From an uncultured bacterium (GTDB lineage Bacteria; Patescibacteriota; Minisyncoccia; Moranbacterales; GWC2-37-73): a stretch of 56,969 bases of DNA. Positions within the stretch are counted from its first letter, which is position 1. The number at the start of each line of letters is the position of its first letter. The stretch covers positions 1 to 56,969 of the forward strand of contig CAISKQ010000024.1 of NCBI GenBank assembly GCA_903885965.1, in the 5' to 3' direction. A model generated the notes under the pieces. The model was not told the origin of the DNA, did no database searches, and saw only the letters and a program-made list of their open reading frames with translations. Below are positions 42,124 through 51,350 of this stretch, piece by piece. A program made the translations under genes and the position numbers.

Positions 42124-42135
42124 CTCAACCAAACC

Positions 42136-42175
42136 AAATATGCTAAATCCAGCATATGCGGGATTTAGCATATTT
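42136..42175. promoter_or_regulatory. Perfect palindrome upstream of the mntA promoter (candidate operator)
   Basis: AAATATGCTAAATCC and GGATTTAGCATATTT are exact reverse complements around a 10-base loop that itself contains the palindrome GCATATGC. It begins 12 bp upstream of the -35 box. It is separate from the fusA terminator and has no T run on the minus strand side facing mntA. Confidence 0.55.
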
Positions 42176-42189
42176 TATTTTCCCCCACC

Positions 42190-42215
42190 AAAAAACAGCC
42201 CGCAGGCTGTTTTTT
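42190..42215. terminator. Terminator of the str operon (after fusA)
   Basis: AAAAAACAGCC and GGCTGTTTTTT form an 11-bp stem with a CGCA loop, symmetrical in both directions, 44 bp after the fusA stop codon. Confidence 0.8.
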
Positions 42216-42258
42216 AATTTCGTAGATTCGTATTTCATTCTTAGTTTCGCATCGGAAA

Positions 42259-44343
42259 CTATTTCTTCGCAATAATCGCATCAGCAACGTTCTTTGGAAC
42301 TTCATTATAGTGACCAAATTCCATCACAGAACTGGCGCGTCCCTGAGTCATGCTTCGAAGCTGAGTAACATAACCAAACATACTAGCCAAAGGCACATCA
42401 GCTTCAATTTCTTTCACGCGTGCATTTCCCTCTCCACGATCATTAATTTCTTTGATCATTCCACGACGAGAATTGATATCACCCACAACGTCTCCCATGA
42501 ATTGTTCCGGGCAAGTCACAACAACTTTCATAATAGGTTCAAGGATAACTGGGTCAGCTCGTTTAACTGCTTCTTGCACAGCCATTGATCCGGCAATTTT
42601 GAAAGCAGATTCATTGGAGTCAACTTCATGATATGATCCGTCGTACAAAGTTACCATTACATCAACCATTGGATATCCAGCAAGCACACCATTCTCCAAA
42701 GCCTCCTTAGCTCCCATGTTGATTGGTTTGATATATTCTTGAGGAATAACACCACCTTTAATTTCATCAAAAAATTCATAGCCCTTGCCTTTCTCTTCTT
42801 GTGGTTTAACTCTGAGCCAACAATGTCCGTATTGTCCACGTCCTCCAGATTGTTTGATATATTTTCCTTCAGCTTGAGCTTCGCCTTTAATTGTTTCGCG
42901 ATAAGCAACTTGCGGCTGACCGATGTTAGCTTCAACTCCGAATTCTCTTTTCATACGATCAATAATAATATCAAGATGAAGTTCACCCATTCCGGAAATA
43001 ATTGTTTGTCCACTTTCTTCATCAGTTCGAAGTCGGAGCGTTGGATCTTCTCCGGCAAGTTTACGAAGTGCAAGTCCCATTTTTTCTTGATCAGCCTTTG
43101 TTTTTGGTTCTACTGCAATGTCAATAACTGGTTCGGGGAAAACAATGTTCTCCAATTGAATTTGATTAGTTTCATCGCAAAGTGTATCTCCTGTTGTAGT
43201 GTTTTTAAGTCCCACTAAAGCTCCGATTCCACCAGCTCTAATTTCGTCAATTTCTTCTCGGTGATTTGCATGCATCTGAAGAATTCGTCCGATTCTTTCT
43301 TTCTGACCATTAGTTGCATTGATAACATATGAACCAGCTTTCAATGTTCCAGAATAAACGCGGAAGAAAGTCAGTTGTCCCACAAACGGGTCAGTTGCAA
43401 CTTTAAAAGCCAAGGCTGAAAATGGTTCGTTGTCATCAGCGGCGCGAGCAATTTCTTCTCCATTTTTTGGATTGATTCCAGTTACTGGAGGAATGTCCAA
43501 TGGAGATGGAAGATAGTCAACAACAGCGTCCAAAACTAATTGAACTCCTTTGTTGCGAAGCGCTGTTCCAGTGAAAACCGGCACGAGCTTAGCAGCAATT
43601 ACACCTGCGCGAAGAGCAGCTTTAAGTTCATCAACTGAAATTTCTTCACCATTTAAATATTTTTCAGTGAGGCAGTCATCTGTTTCAGAAATTTTCTCAA
43701 TCATTTTTTCTCTCCAAGCTTGAGCTTTTTCAACAAGTTCTGCTGGAATTTCACTTTCCACAACCTTAATTCCCATTTCACCTTCAAAAGTGTAAGCTTT
43801 CATTTTCATCAAATCAACTACTCCGGAAAATTCATTGCGTTCTCCGATTGGCATTTGAAGGGCCAATGCATTTGGAGTCAAGCGATTCCAAATTGAATTA
43901 AGTACGTAATCAAAATCAGCGCCTTCTTTGTCAATTTTATTAACAAAACAAATACGAGGCACATGATATTTATCAGCTTGTCGCCAAACTGTTTCTGATT
44001 GTGGCTCAACACCTTCTTTTCCATCGAAAATAACTACAGCGCCATCAAGCACACGTAGCGAACGCTCAACCTCTACCGTAAAGTCAACATGTCCAGGGGT
44101 GTCAATGATATTAATCGGATGACCTTTCCAGGAACATTTGGTTGCAGCTGAAGTGATTGTGATTCCACGCTCTTGTTCTTGTTCCATCCAGTCCATAGTG
44201 GCGGCACCTTCATGAACTTCTCCGATTTTATGAGTAATTCCAGTATAAAACAAAATACGCTCAGTAGTTGTAGTTTTTCCACCGTCAATGTGCGCTATAA
44301 TACCAATGTTTCTTAATTTGGAAATTTCTGATTCTTCTGACAT
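42259..44343 (-). CDS. fusA: Elongation factor G
   Basis: The 694-residue translocase GTPase. The P-loop region reads [24 protein letters not shown] and NKID follow, and all five domains through [23 protein letters not shown] are present. It moves tRNA-mRNA through the ribosome. It is third in the rpsL-rpsG-fusA operon and is followed by a terminator, so tuf is transcribed separately. Confidence 0.98.
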   Translation of the reverse strand: MSEESEISKLRNIGIIAHIDGGKTTTTERILFYTGITHKIGEVHEGAATMDWMEQEQERGITITSAATKCSWKGHPINIIDTPGHVDFTVEVERSLRVLDGAVVIFDGKEGVEPQSETVWRQADKYHVPRICFVNKIDKEGADFDYVLNSIWNRLTPNALALQMPIGERNEFSGVVDLMKMKAYTFEGEMGIKVVESEIPAELVEKAQAWREKMIEKISETDDCLTEKYLNGEEISVDELKAALRAGVIAAKLVPVFTGTALRNKGVQLVLDAVVDYLPSPLDIPPVTGINPKNGEEIARAADDNEPFSALAFKVATDPFVGQLTFFRVYSGTLKAGSYVINATNGQKERIGRILQMHANHREEIDEIRAGGIGALVGLKNTTTGDTLCDETNQIQLENIVFPEPVIDIAVEPKTKADQEKMGLALRKLAGEDPTLRLRTDEESGQTIISGMGELHLDIIIDRMKREFGVEANIGQPQVAYRETIKGEAQAEGKYIKQSGGRGQYGHCWLRVKPQEEKGKGYEFFDEIKGGVIPQEYIKPINMGAKEALENGVLAGYPMVDVMVTLYDGSYHEVDSNESAFKIAGSMAVQEAVKRADPVILEPIMKVVVTCPEQFMGDVVGDINSRRGMIKEINDRGEGNARVKEIEADVPLASMFGYVTQLRSMTQGRASSVMEFGHYNEVPKNVADAIIAKK

Positions 44344-44403
44344 ACAAATTTTTTATTTAATTTAATTACTTTAAAACAATTGTACTACCCACGAATTTAC
44401 AAA

Positions 44404-44475
44404 TAAACTACAAATCTACAAATACACTTTTTAATTTTGTATATTTGTAGATTTGTAAAAATTTGTACATTTGTA
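44404..44475. repeat. Inverted repeat in the rpsG-fusA spacer
   Basis: TACAAATCTACAAATA faces TATTTGTAGATTTGTA as exact 16-bp arms around a short A/T-rich loop; extra ACAAAT units flank both arms. No T run follows, so it does not look like a terminator. Confidence 0.6.
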
Positions 44476-44478
44476 GGG

Positions 44479-44946
44479 TTAGGCGAAATGTGCGAAAGCC
44501 TTGTTAGCTTCAGCCATGCGGTGAGTATCATCGCGTTTTTTCATAGCGCTTCCAACTTTATTTGAAGCATCAATGAATTCATCCGCCATTTTTTCAGCCA
44601 TTTTCTTGCCCTTCTTCGCTCGACATGCTGTCAAAATCCAACGAACTGCCAATGTTTGGCGACGTTCACCTGAAACTTGAATCGGAACTTGATAGTTTGC
44701 ACCACCAACTCTTTTTGATTTAAGTTCCAAAAGAGGAGAAACATTTTTGATAGCTTGTTCGAAAACATTAAGTCCACCTTTTTTAGTTCTCTCATGAATA
44801 ATATCAAAGGATTCATAGATAACCTTTTCAGCGATACTTCTTTTGCCATCTTGCAAAATTTTTCCAATGAAACGACCAACCAGAACATTTCCATAACGTG
44901 AATCAGCCTTCCATTGTTTTTTATATACTCTTTTTCTTCGTGCCAT
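44479..44946 (-). CDS. rpsG: 30S ribosomal protein S7
   Basis: The 155-residue 30S-head assembly protein starts MARRKRVYKKQWKADSRYGN and contains VKRGGxNYQVP-type sequence (KSKRVGGANYQVPIQV) and AVRWILTACRAKKGKKMAEKMADE in part. Length is normal. It is second in the str operon. Confidence 0.97.
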   Translation of the reverse strand: MARRKRVYKKQWKADSRYGNVLVGRFIGKILQDGKRSIAEKVIYESFDIIHERTKKGGLNVFEQAIKNVSPLLELKSKRVGGANYQVPIQVSGERRQTLAVRWILTACRAKKGKKMAEKMADEFIDASNKVGSAMKKRDDTHRMAEANKAFAHFA

Positions 44947-44954
44947 ATTTTTTT

Positions 44955-45046
44955 ATACTGATTTTAACAGATCCTTGACGGATTTTTACGGAGCACGGAT
45001 ATCCGTGATCAGTGTTTATCAGTTTTATATCAGTGTTAATCTGTTA
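44955..45046. repeat. Inverted repeat in the rpsL-rpsG spacer
   Basis: TTTAACAGAT and ATCTGTTAAA pair exactly at the two ends. The 14-bp palindrome CACGGATATCCGTG sits in the middle, and ATCAGTGTTTATCAG units repeat on the right. The spacer is almost entirely this element. Confidence 0.6.
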
Positions 45047-45053
45047 AATATAA

Positions 45054-45476
45054 TTATTCTGTCTTTGCCTTTGGTCGTTTTGCACCATATTTACTGCGTC
45101 CTTGGTTTCGCTTGTCAACACCGGCGCTATCCAAAACTCCACGCACAATGTGATAGCGCACACCTGGAAGATCTTTCACTCTTCCTCCGCGAATCATCAC
45201 GATTGAATGTTCTTGCAAGTTGTGTCCAACTCCTGGGATGTAGGCTGTTACTTCCATTCCGTTTGTCAAACGAACACGAGCGATTTTTCGAAGCGCTGAG
45301 TTCGGTTTCTTTGGAGTGGTTGTGCTTACTTTAATACAAACTCCACGCTTAAAAGGACTAGCTGTTTGCTTTGGTCTATTTTGAAGTGTGTTAAAAATTG
45401 TCATCATTGCTGGTGACTTTGATTTCTTGGTTGACGATGTGCGTCCTCTCTTCACTAGCTGATTTATTGTTGGCAT
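45054..45476 (-). CDS. rpsL: 30S ribosomal protein S12
   Basis: The 140-residue decoding-centre protein starts [12 protein letters not shown] and has the conserved [19 protein letters not shown] and [33 protein letters not shown] (cited in part). It leads the str operon. A GAAAGAG stretch 3 nt before the ATG may serve as the ribosome-binding site. Confidence 0.97.
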   Translation of the reverse strand: MPTINQLVKRGRTSSTKKSKSPAMMTIFNTLQNRPKQTASPFKRGVCIKVSTTTPKKPNSALRKIARVRLTNGMEVTAYIPGVGHNLQEHSIVMIRGGRVKDLPGVRYHIVRGVLDSAGVDKRNQGRSKYGAKRPKAKTE

Positions 45477-45510
45477 ACTCTTTCGGATTTATTTATACAA
45501 TGGTTAATTT

Positions 45511-45629
45511 CCGCCCAAGGCGGATCAGCCTATGGCTGAAAAACACAAGAGCCATTTTGAAATCTCATCCAGAACGAAATGAGCCTCAAATGACGTTCTT
45601 GTTAAACAAAAAACGGCTAGTAAACTAGC
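45511..45629 (-). promoter_or_regulatory. str operon leader with three small hairpins
   Basis: The leader starts near 45629 with GCTAGT-TT-ACTAGC followed by six T (45629-45607), and ends before the rpsL start with CAGCC-ATA-GGCTG (45538-45526) and CCGCC-TTG-GGCGG (45523-45511). The first could form right at the 5' end of the mRNA. A regulatory role for S7 or S12 binding is only a possibility. Confidence 0.45.
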
Positions 45630-45635
45630 AAAAGT

Positions 45636-45664
45636 ATTCTACACAAGATTTGGAAAAGTGTCAA
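45636..45664 (-). promoter_or_regulatory. str operon promoter
   Basis: A perfect TTGACA, a 17-bp spacer and TAGAAT on the minus strand, ~155 bp upstream of rpsL. The GTGTAGAAT core is shared with the tuf distal promoter. Confidence 0.75.
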
Positions 45665-45837
45665 ACAGGGCAATAAGGAAACTAAGGCGTAGGAGTTGAC
45701 TTATTTTCCAAAATATGCCAAACTATTAATTCTTTTTACTATATATTAGTAAAGCAAGGAAAACTTGGATCCTTAAAAATTGATTTTTTCATTTTATATT
45801 TCCTTAAAGAATTCCAACAATCATAAATCTCTGAAAA

Positions 45838-46104
45838 ATGGTAGTGAACCTCCTTCAAGAAGAACCCATGGCAGCAACAATGGAAGATTTATTCGAGGCT
45901 TACAGTGAAGGCTTTCCCATAAGGAATGATTTCAATGGCGATATTCATTCTCGCAAAGAAGAAACCGCTGGGAGCGTATTTCACCAAAAGCAAGATTTCA
46001 AGACTAGTAGTTTCACATTAAGCTCTGAACCTCCAAATTTCGCCATTGAAATTGATTGGACAATTCTCGAACAAGAAAAACGAGAACCATTGATTAAAGA
46101 ATAA
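45838..46104 (+). CDS. Small acidic protein, unknown
   Basis: This 88-residue plus-strand frame may really begin at the methionine at 45868 (MAATMEDLFEAYSEG). It is rich in Glu/Asp, has no membrane segment or known motif, and is followed directly by a good terminator on its own strand, which supports its being a gene. Upstream DNA holds a TTTACTA-TATAT-TAGTAAA palindrome (45739-45757) that could be a control site. No family is recognised. Confidence 0.5.
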   Translation: MVVNLLQEEPMAATMEDLFEAYSEGFPIRNDFNGDIHSRKEETAGSVFHQKQDFKTSSFTLSSEPPNFAIEIDWTILEQEKREPLIKE

Positions 46105-46116
46105 CACCAGGAAACA

Positions 46117-46152
46117 AGAGGGGTATCAGTCAAGCTGAAACCTCTTTTTTTT
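46117..46152 (+). terminator. Terminator of the small acidic gene
   Basis: AGAGG..GT.TCAG pairs with CTGA.AC.CTCT, followed by eight T, 12 bp after the stop codon. Confidence 0.7.
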
Positions 46153-46203
46153 ATTCACAAGAATTTCAAGGCAGGTTTTTGCACTTTTAATCCACGCAAC
46201 TGC

Positions 46204-46908
46204 CTAAATCGTGATACTAAAAAACAAATTTAGCATAGTATTCAAGAAAACTCCTAGCGGGGTCGAAAAAATGAAGACAAAAAGCAAAAGAAGCATAAAA
46301 CCGTATTGTTCAAGCATTATCATTGTTTCCATTTTAACTGGAAAAAAGGTAAACAGAATTTTTGAGCCATCTAAAGGCGGGAAAGGAATTAAATTGAAAA
46401 ACGCCAACAGCACATTCCAAAAAATCACAATAACCATCAAAGTAAAAAAGATAGCACTAATTGAACCAGCCACGAAGGTTGAAAGTTGAGTCCAATTGCC
46501 GCCCGCAACGCTAAAAATGATGTCAACCTTGATTGCTGCTGGCAAAGCTATCATTTTTCCAATAATTGCAGCTACAAGAGCCAAAGCGATATTTGAGCCA
46601 GGACCACCAAGCGCTACTAGCATCGGACCCCATTTTTGGTCTTTCAAATTAAACGGATTATATGGAACTGGCTTTGCCCAACCGAAAGCATAATGAAAAC
46701 CAGAAGTTGCAAGCATAATTAAAGGAACCATAATCGAACCTACCGGGTCAATGTGATTTAGCGGATTAAAATTAAGTCTATCGGCATATTTTGCTGTTGA
46801 ATCGCCCAACCAAAGAGCCACATATCCGTGCATGACTTCATGGATAATGATTGAGTAAATCAGGATGATAATATAGAAAGCGATTAAAACAATTGAATTT
46901 ATGTCCAT
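46204..46908 (-). CDS. Site-2-protease-like M50 metalloprotease (compact form)
   Basis: The 234-residue membrane protein has the zinc motif HEVMH at 23-27 in the first helix and the second-site segment FNLIPFPPLDGSKI with the conserved Asp near residue 180. It has no PDZ domain. The family cuts proteins inside the membrane in stress or envelope signalling; this compact type is common in Gram-positives and CPR. A basis for the substrate is not visible. Confidence 0.9.
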   Translation of the reverse strand: MDINSIVLIAFYIIILIYSIIIHEVMHGYVALWLGDSTAKYADRLNFNPLNHIDPVGSIMVPLIMLATSGFHYAFGWAKPVPYNPFNLKDQKWGPMLVALGGPGSNIALALVAAIIGKMIALPAAIKVDIIFSVAGGNWTQLSTFVAGSISAIFFTLMVIVIFWNVLLAFFNLIPFPPLDGSKILFTFFPVKMETMIMLEQYGFMLLLLFVFIFSTPLGVFLNTMLNLFFSITI

Positions 46909-46978
46909 AATATATATATTTTATGTGTTTTCTACGGATTACAAGTCATAGTACCCACAAATCTACGAATAAACTGTC

Positions 46979-47010
46979 TGCCCGAAATGCAATATCGTTG
47001 CAGGCGGGCA
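46979..47010. other. GC-rich hairpin between the M50 and rpmB genes
   Basis: TGCCCG/CGGGCA with an inner TGCAA/TTGCA form a two-part stem upstream of both divergent genes. The rest of 46909-47066 shows no other gene or clear signal. Confidence 0.4.
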
Positions 47011-47047
47011 AAGCTACAAGTAAAAACGTAAACTGACTGATAATTCA

Positions 47048-47102
47048 ACAATTCCCCTTTCAGGGGTTGTCAAAACTCAATAGCCATGATACAATAAATC
47101 CT
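47048..47102 (+). promoter_or_regulatory. rpmB promoter with overlapping inverted repeat
   Basis: TTGTCA (47067-47072), a 17-bp spacer and TACAAT with an extended -10 (TGA, 47090-47095). The inverted repeat ACAA..CCCC / GGGGTTGT at 47048-47070 runs into the -35 box and may be an operator or the remnant of an upstream terminator. Confidence 0.6.
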
Positions 47103-47138
47103 GTAATAAATCAAATCCCATATAGCATAAAACATATA

Positions 47139-47190
47139 ACATATTGCAAGAAATTTGCATGTTACATGTTGCATGTTATGTGTTACATGA
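47139..47190 (+). promoter_or_regulatory. rpmB leader with repeated CATGTTA motifs
   Basis: The ~90-nt 5' leader contains TTGCATGTTACATG and TTGCATGTTATGTG in direct repetition and can pair with upstream ATAACATATTGCAA. It reaches the start codon and could mask it. Confidence 0.4.
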
Positions 47191-47192
47191 AT

Positions 47193-47360
47193 ATGAGTAG
47201 AGTATGTAGCGTTTGCGGTCGCGGAACAACAGCTGGAAATTCCCGAAGCCATTCAAACATCGCCTCAAAAAGAAAGTTTTCAATCAATATTCAATCAAAG
47301 AAAATTGACGGAAAAAAAGCAAAGATTTGCACCAAGTGCATGAAGACTGAAAGCAAATAA
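47193..47360 (+). CDS. rpmB: 50S ribosomal protein L28 (zinc-binding form)
   Basis: Starting at the ATG at 47193 (MSRVCSVCGRG; the ATG at 47187 is also possible) the product is 55 residues. The L28 core is seen in TAGNSRSHSNIASKRKF. Two CxxC pairs (CSVC and CTKC) make a zinc site as in the C+ form of the protein. It is shorter than the ~78-residue E. coli protein because the C-terminal extension is missing. It stands alone, with its own promoter and terminator. Confidence 0.92.
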   Translation: MSRVCSVCGRGTTAGNSRSHSNIASKRKFSINIQSKKIDGKKAKICTKCMKTESK

Positions 47361-47386
47361 CAACCTTTTCTTTTTCAAGCAATTTT

Positions 47387-47418
47387 AAAAATCCCCTGCC
47401 GTAAGGCTGGGGATTTTT
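47387..47418. terminator. Bidirectional terminator between rpmB and the SNF2 gene
   Basis: AAAAATCCCC-T-GCC pairs with GGC-T-GGGGATTTTT around a GTAA loop. It has T runs in both directions and would end both converging transcripts. Confidence 0.8.
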
Positions 47419-47447
47419 AGTTTGAACAATGTTTTAAGAAGATTAAT

Positions 47448-50400
47448 TTATTGAAACAATTCTTTCACGTCTGACCAAGTTAATTTTTTAAAAAGGTCAT
47501 TGCTTTCGCCAATCATGTTGTCAAAAAGCGATTTTTTCTTGTTTTGAAGGGCCACAATTTTTTCTTCAATAGTGCCCTTAACAATCAAACGATAAACATT
47601 GACTGATTTTTTTTGACCGATACGATGAGCTCGGTCGATAGCTTGATTTTCAACGCTAGGATTCCACCAAGGATCAAAAATAATCACATTATCCGCCGAA
47701 GTCAAATTCAGCCCTGTGCCACCAGCTTTTAAACTAATTAAAAAAACAGGAATCTTTTCATTACTATTAAAATCATTGACCAATTCTTTGCGATTATTGG
47801 TTTTGCCAGATAAATAATGATATTTTATAGCCTGGGTCTCAAGTTCTTTAGCTAAAATATCCAGCATCTGCGTAAACTGACTAAACACTAAAACTTTTTT
47901 ACCAGCTGAAACAATCCCACCAACCAATTCCAAAAATAATTCCAACTTTGCCGAAGCATATTTTTCATGATTCTTATCTTTCAAAAGCAACACTGGATGA
48001 TTGCAAACTTGACGCAATTTCGTCAATCCTGCCAAAATATGAATTTGCGATTTAGCAAAACCTTTTTCCGCCACCACTTCGGCCAAATTATTTTTCACAT
48101 TTTTTAAGATTTCTTGATACAAAATATTTTGCTCACTGCCTAGTTGACAATGCGAAACTTGTTGAACTTTCGCTGGCAATTCTTTCAACACTTTCTCCTT
48201 CGTGCGACGCAAAATAAAGCAAGCTGTTTTTTTGCGCAGGGCTTCCAGGGCAGCGCTATCTGCCTCTTTCATAATTGGTCTTTCAAATTTTTCCGCAAAA
48301 GCGTGCTGGGTTCCTAAAAAGCCTGGCATGAGATATTCAAACAGCGACCAAATTTCCGACACCGAATTTTCCAGAGGCGTTCCCGTCAGGGCCAAACGAT
48401 AATCAGCGTTGATTTTTCTGACCGCTTTAGCATTTTGGGTTTTATGATTTTTAATATATTGGGCTTCATCCAAAAAACAGTAATTGAATTTCAGTTTGTC
48501 ATATTCCAGTTGGTCTTTTTTGACTGAAGGATAAGAAGTAATTACTAAATCAAATTTTTTCACAGTTTTAAGTTGCCCTTGTCTTTCTGCTGGATTACCA
48601 CTAATGACCAGGGCTTTCATCGCTGGAAAAAATTTCAAAGCTTCTTCTTCCCAATTAAACAACAAGGTTTTTGGGCAAATCACGATGGAAGGTTTGTTTT
48701 TAACCTTGTTCATTTCAATCAAACTCAAAGCTTGCAGTGTTTTTCCTAGCCCCATATCATCAGCCAAAATCCCACCAAAGCGATATTTCCGTAAAAAGTA
48801 AAACCAATCAAGCCCTTCTTTTTGATAATCACGCAGGGGTTTTCTAATTTTAGCAGGAATGTTAATTTTCTCCACTGGTTTGCCAGCCTGTGCTTCGTTC
48901 ATGAAACTTTTAAAGCTTTTCGAAATTTTTCCGCTATAATAAGCTGACCCAGTTAAAACGTCCTCCAATTCCGGAGCATGAAAAAGTTTACCTTCAAATT
49001 TTTGACCTTCTCGTTGATAAAAACTTTCCAGCATCCGCACAAATTTTTCCAACTCAGCACGATTAGTAATCTTTAAAATTCGTCCGTCAGCCAGTTTTAA
49101 AAATTGCTGTTTATTTTTAATATATTTTTGCAAATCTTCGAGCGTGATATTATTTTCCCCGCAATAGCAGGCCACATCGAATTCAAACCAGTCATTGGCT
49201 TTATCAAAAGAAACATCATAATCAACCTTGAAATTTTCTTCCACAAAATCAAAATCATCCCGAAGATATCCCAAGGGATAACCAAGAGCTTTCACATTTG
49301 CCCAATTTTCACTTTGAAATTTTTCGATTTGCTTGATTCCTTTTTTTACACAATGAACAGTTCTTGAAAAACCCAAACTCTCAACTTGCGCAAATTTTCG
49401 AAATAAAGCCACCTCAGCTTTCGGAACTATTTCCGCATAGTTGATTTTGTTGCCCACAATTTCCAAATGATATTTTTCGCGTCCTGGAAAATATTTTTTT
49501 CGAAAACTAAGCTTGCCACCTCGCATTGATTTATAAACTATTTGCGCGACATCAAACTTAGCAAAACCATAGTCCATAGTGGCTCGCAATTGCAAATGGG
49601 CTTCCGTATTATCATAGTCAACCACAATTGCCGGTCCAATTTTTTTAAACTGTTTAATTTCAAATTGTGTAGGCAAATCCATTTTCAGTTTAAAAATTTC
49701 TTTTATATTTTTAATAATTTCATTAAGTTTAATTATTTCCGTATCTATTAAGCTAGTTTCTTCTGTTTTTAGTCCATAATCTGCTTCAGTAATTTGATAA
49801 TAACTCTTTTTTTTCACAATGCGAGCAACCAAATCCATTACCGCCACTGGTATTACAATAATTTGCAATTGAAAATTATCCAGCAACACTAAGGAATTTT
49901 TTTGCAAAAATATTTTTAAATTTTTATTTGAAAATATTTTGCTGTCCAGACTAAAAATGACTGCTAACTGCTCATTGTTTTCCGTACCTTGCCAAAAATC
50001 ACGCTTTTTTAAAAATAAATTCGCCTTAAGTTTTTGATCACTCATTTTAAAACTCAAACGGTTTTGGGGAATCTTTTTGTCCAGAAAAAAACTAATCTCC
50101 GCCTCTTTCGCCAAAGTCAGTAACTTTGCCCAATCAATATTATCTTGCTCATACCAAGACGAAATTTCTTTCAACGCCAGCAAAAGTTCTGCTTGTTTTG
50201 GCGTGAGTCGATTTTTTTCACGATGAAGAATGTCTCTAGCACTGACTGCCCAATAGTTTTCACTTGGTTTGTTTTTTTCATGCAACTCCATACAAGGATA
50301 GTATCCCATTTTTAAGATTAAACAATATTTTTTCAAAAAACGTTCGCCAAGATTTTCAACCACCATTGATTTTTCCACTGGCTTTGCCTGCGCGCCAAGC

Positions 50401-51047
50401 TGCAAACTCCCAACGGAGACTTTTTTCTCCAGCTCTTTCAGCACAAAATCTGGAATATTTTCTGCGTCAATTCCAATGGACTTGAGCCGAGCTTTCAAAT
50501 CTGCAATTTCATTGTTTTCTTGTTTTTTTGAGGTCACAATTTCCGCATCTTTGATTTTGATTTTACCCTTGCTTCTTGGCGCATATTCTTCAGCTATCTC
50601 CTCATCCTCATCCGCATAATATTCTACATCTTCCCAGTTTTGTGTTTTGTTTTGCGCATTTTTTTTCAGCCACAAAACTAAACTGCCTCCAAAATCTTCG
50701 CCTTCATTTTCAACAATATTTTCTTCCTCCAGAAATTGTGCATAAAAATCCAAAAATTTGAGCGCCAACGCCACGGCGTGCTTGCAATCCCCCCAATCAT
50801 AGGGACAACTGCAAATGAATTTTTGGAAACTATTTTCTTTAAAATCAAAAACTGCAGTCGTTTCATATTCATCAGAGCCCATCACAAAAGCCGAGAGCTT
50901 TATTGTTCCTCCCTGCAAAAGTTGCGGCGAAAGTCGCCCAACTAAATTGTTTCGATAATAACCCACTCCTCGGGAATATACCGCGACCCCGACCAATTGC
51001 TTGAGCCGAGCTTTACTTTGTTGTCTATTAAAATCTTTTTGTGCCAT
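47448..51047 (-). CDS. SWIM zinc finger SNF2-family helicase
   Basis: The 1199-residue protein has an N-terminal SWIM zinc finger (CSCPYDWGDCKH, Cys79, Cys81, Cys88, His90). After a long middle region of unclear fold it has the two RecA-like lobes of SNF2 ATPases: GGILADDMGLGKT (Walker A), ICPKTLLFNW, FLDEAQYIKN (DEAQ box), LTGTPLENSV, and in the second lobe VFSQFTQML, SLKAGGTGLNL and DRAHRIGQKK. These enzymes move along double-stranded DNA and remodel bound proteins. It is the usual size for the SWIM-containing group. Upstream is a 423-bp gap with palindromes. Confidence 0.93.
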   Translation of the reverse strand: MAQKDFNRQQSKARLKQLVGVAVYSRGVGYYRNNLVGRLSPQLLQGGTIKLSAFVMGSDEYETTAVFDFKENSFQKFICSCPYDWGDCKHAVALALKFLDFYAQFLEEENIVENEGEDFGGSLVLWLKKNAQNKTQNWEDVEYYADEDEEIAEEYAPRSKGKIKIKDAEIVTSKKQENNEIADLKARLKSIGIDAENIPDFVLKELEKKVSVGSLQLGAQAKPVEKSMVVENLGERFLKKYCLILKMGYYPCMELHEKNKPSENYWAVSARDILHREKNRLTPKQAELLLALKEISSWYEQDNIDWAKLLTLAKEAEISFFLDKKIPQNRLSFKMSDQKLKANLFLKKRDFWQGTENNEQLAVIFSLDSKIFSNKNLKIFLQKNSLVLLDNFQLQIIVIPVAVMDLVARIVKKKSYYQITEADYGLKTEETSLIDTEIIKLNEIIKNIKEIFKLKMDLPTQFEIKQFKKIGPAIVVDYDNTEAHLQLRATMDYGFAKFDVAQIVYKSMRGGKLSFRKKYFPGREKYHLEIVGNKINYAEIVPKAEVALFRKFAQVESLGFSRTVHCVKKGIKQIEKFQSENWANVKALGYPLGYLRDDFDFVEENFKVDYDVSFDKANDWFEFDVACYCGENNITLEDLQKYIKNKQQFLKLADGRILKITNRAELEKFVRMLESFYQREGQKFEGKLFHAPELEDVLTGSAYYSGKISKSFKSFMNEAQAGKPVEKINIPAKIRKPLRDYQKEGLDWFYFLRKYRFGGILADDMGLGKTLQALSLIEMNKVKNKPSIVICPKTLLFNWEEEALKFFPAMKALVISGNPAERQGQLKTVKKFDLVITSYPSVKKDQLEYDKLKFNYCFLDEAQYIKNHKTQNAKAVRKINADYRLALTGTPLENSVSEIWSLFEYLMPGFLGTQHAFAEKFERPIMKEADSAALEALRKKTACFILRRTKEKVLKELPAKVQQVSHCQLGSEQNILYQEILKNVKNNLAEVVAEKGFAKSQIHILAGLTKLRQVCNHPVLLLKDKNHEKYASAKLELFLELVGGIVSAGKKVLVFSQFTQMLDILAKELETQAIKYHYLSGKTNNRKELVNDFNSNEKIPVFLISLKAGGTGLNLTSADNVIIFDPWWNPSVENQAIDRAHRIGQKKSVNVYRLIVKGTIEEKIVALQNKKKSLFDNMIGESNDLFKKLTWSDVKELFQ

Positions 51048-51136
51048 AAAAAATATCTCAACGCCCTGCTACCACTGGACAACATCAAATTAATTCCACA
51101 TAAATCTACCTCAACTAACAAAATATTTCATAGTTC

Positions 51137-51165
51137 AGTATCACCCATTTTCCCTCAAAATGCAA
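51137..51165 (-). promoter_or_regulatory. Candidate promoter of the SNF2 gene
   Basis: TTGCAT, a 17-bp spacer and GATACT on the minus strand, ~90 bp before the start codon. The match is moderate. Confidence 0.4.
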
Positions 51166-51213
51166 GCAATGCAGGTCATTCTGTTGCAATTAAACTATTT
51201 TAACCTAAAAAAA

Positions 51214-51245
51214 CATACTACTATATGAAGTAGTATGGTAGTGGT
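51214..51245. repeat. Palindrome related to the one at 40348-40391
   Basis: CATACTACT (51214-51222) pairs with AGTAGTATG (51229-51237). The right side continues GTAGTGG as at 40382-40388, while the matching left extension is lost. Confidence 0.55.
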
Positions 51246-51276
51246 GAAAAAGCAAAACAAAAAAAACAAACCCAGA

Positions 51277-51328
51277 AATACTGACAAATACTTTGATACT
51301 TTCGAGTATCAAAGTATTTGTCAGTATT
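51277..51328. repeat. Perfect inverted repeat with 24-bp arms
   Basis: The arms 51277-51300 and 51305-51328 are exact reverse complements around a TTCG loop. There is no T run on either side, so it is not a normal terminator. It would form a very stable hairpin in RNA or cruciform in DNA. Confidence 0.75.
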
Positions 51329-51350
51329 AAAAAGAGTCAAAATCGAAATA

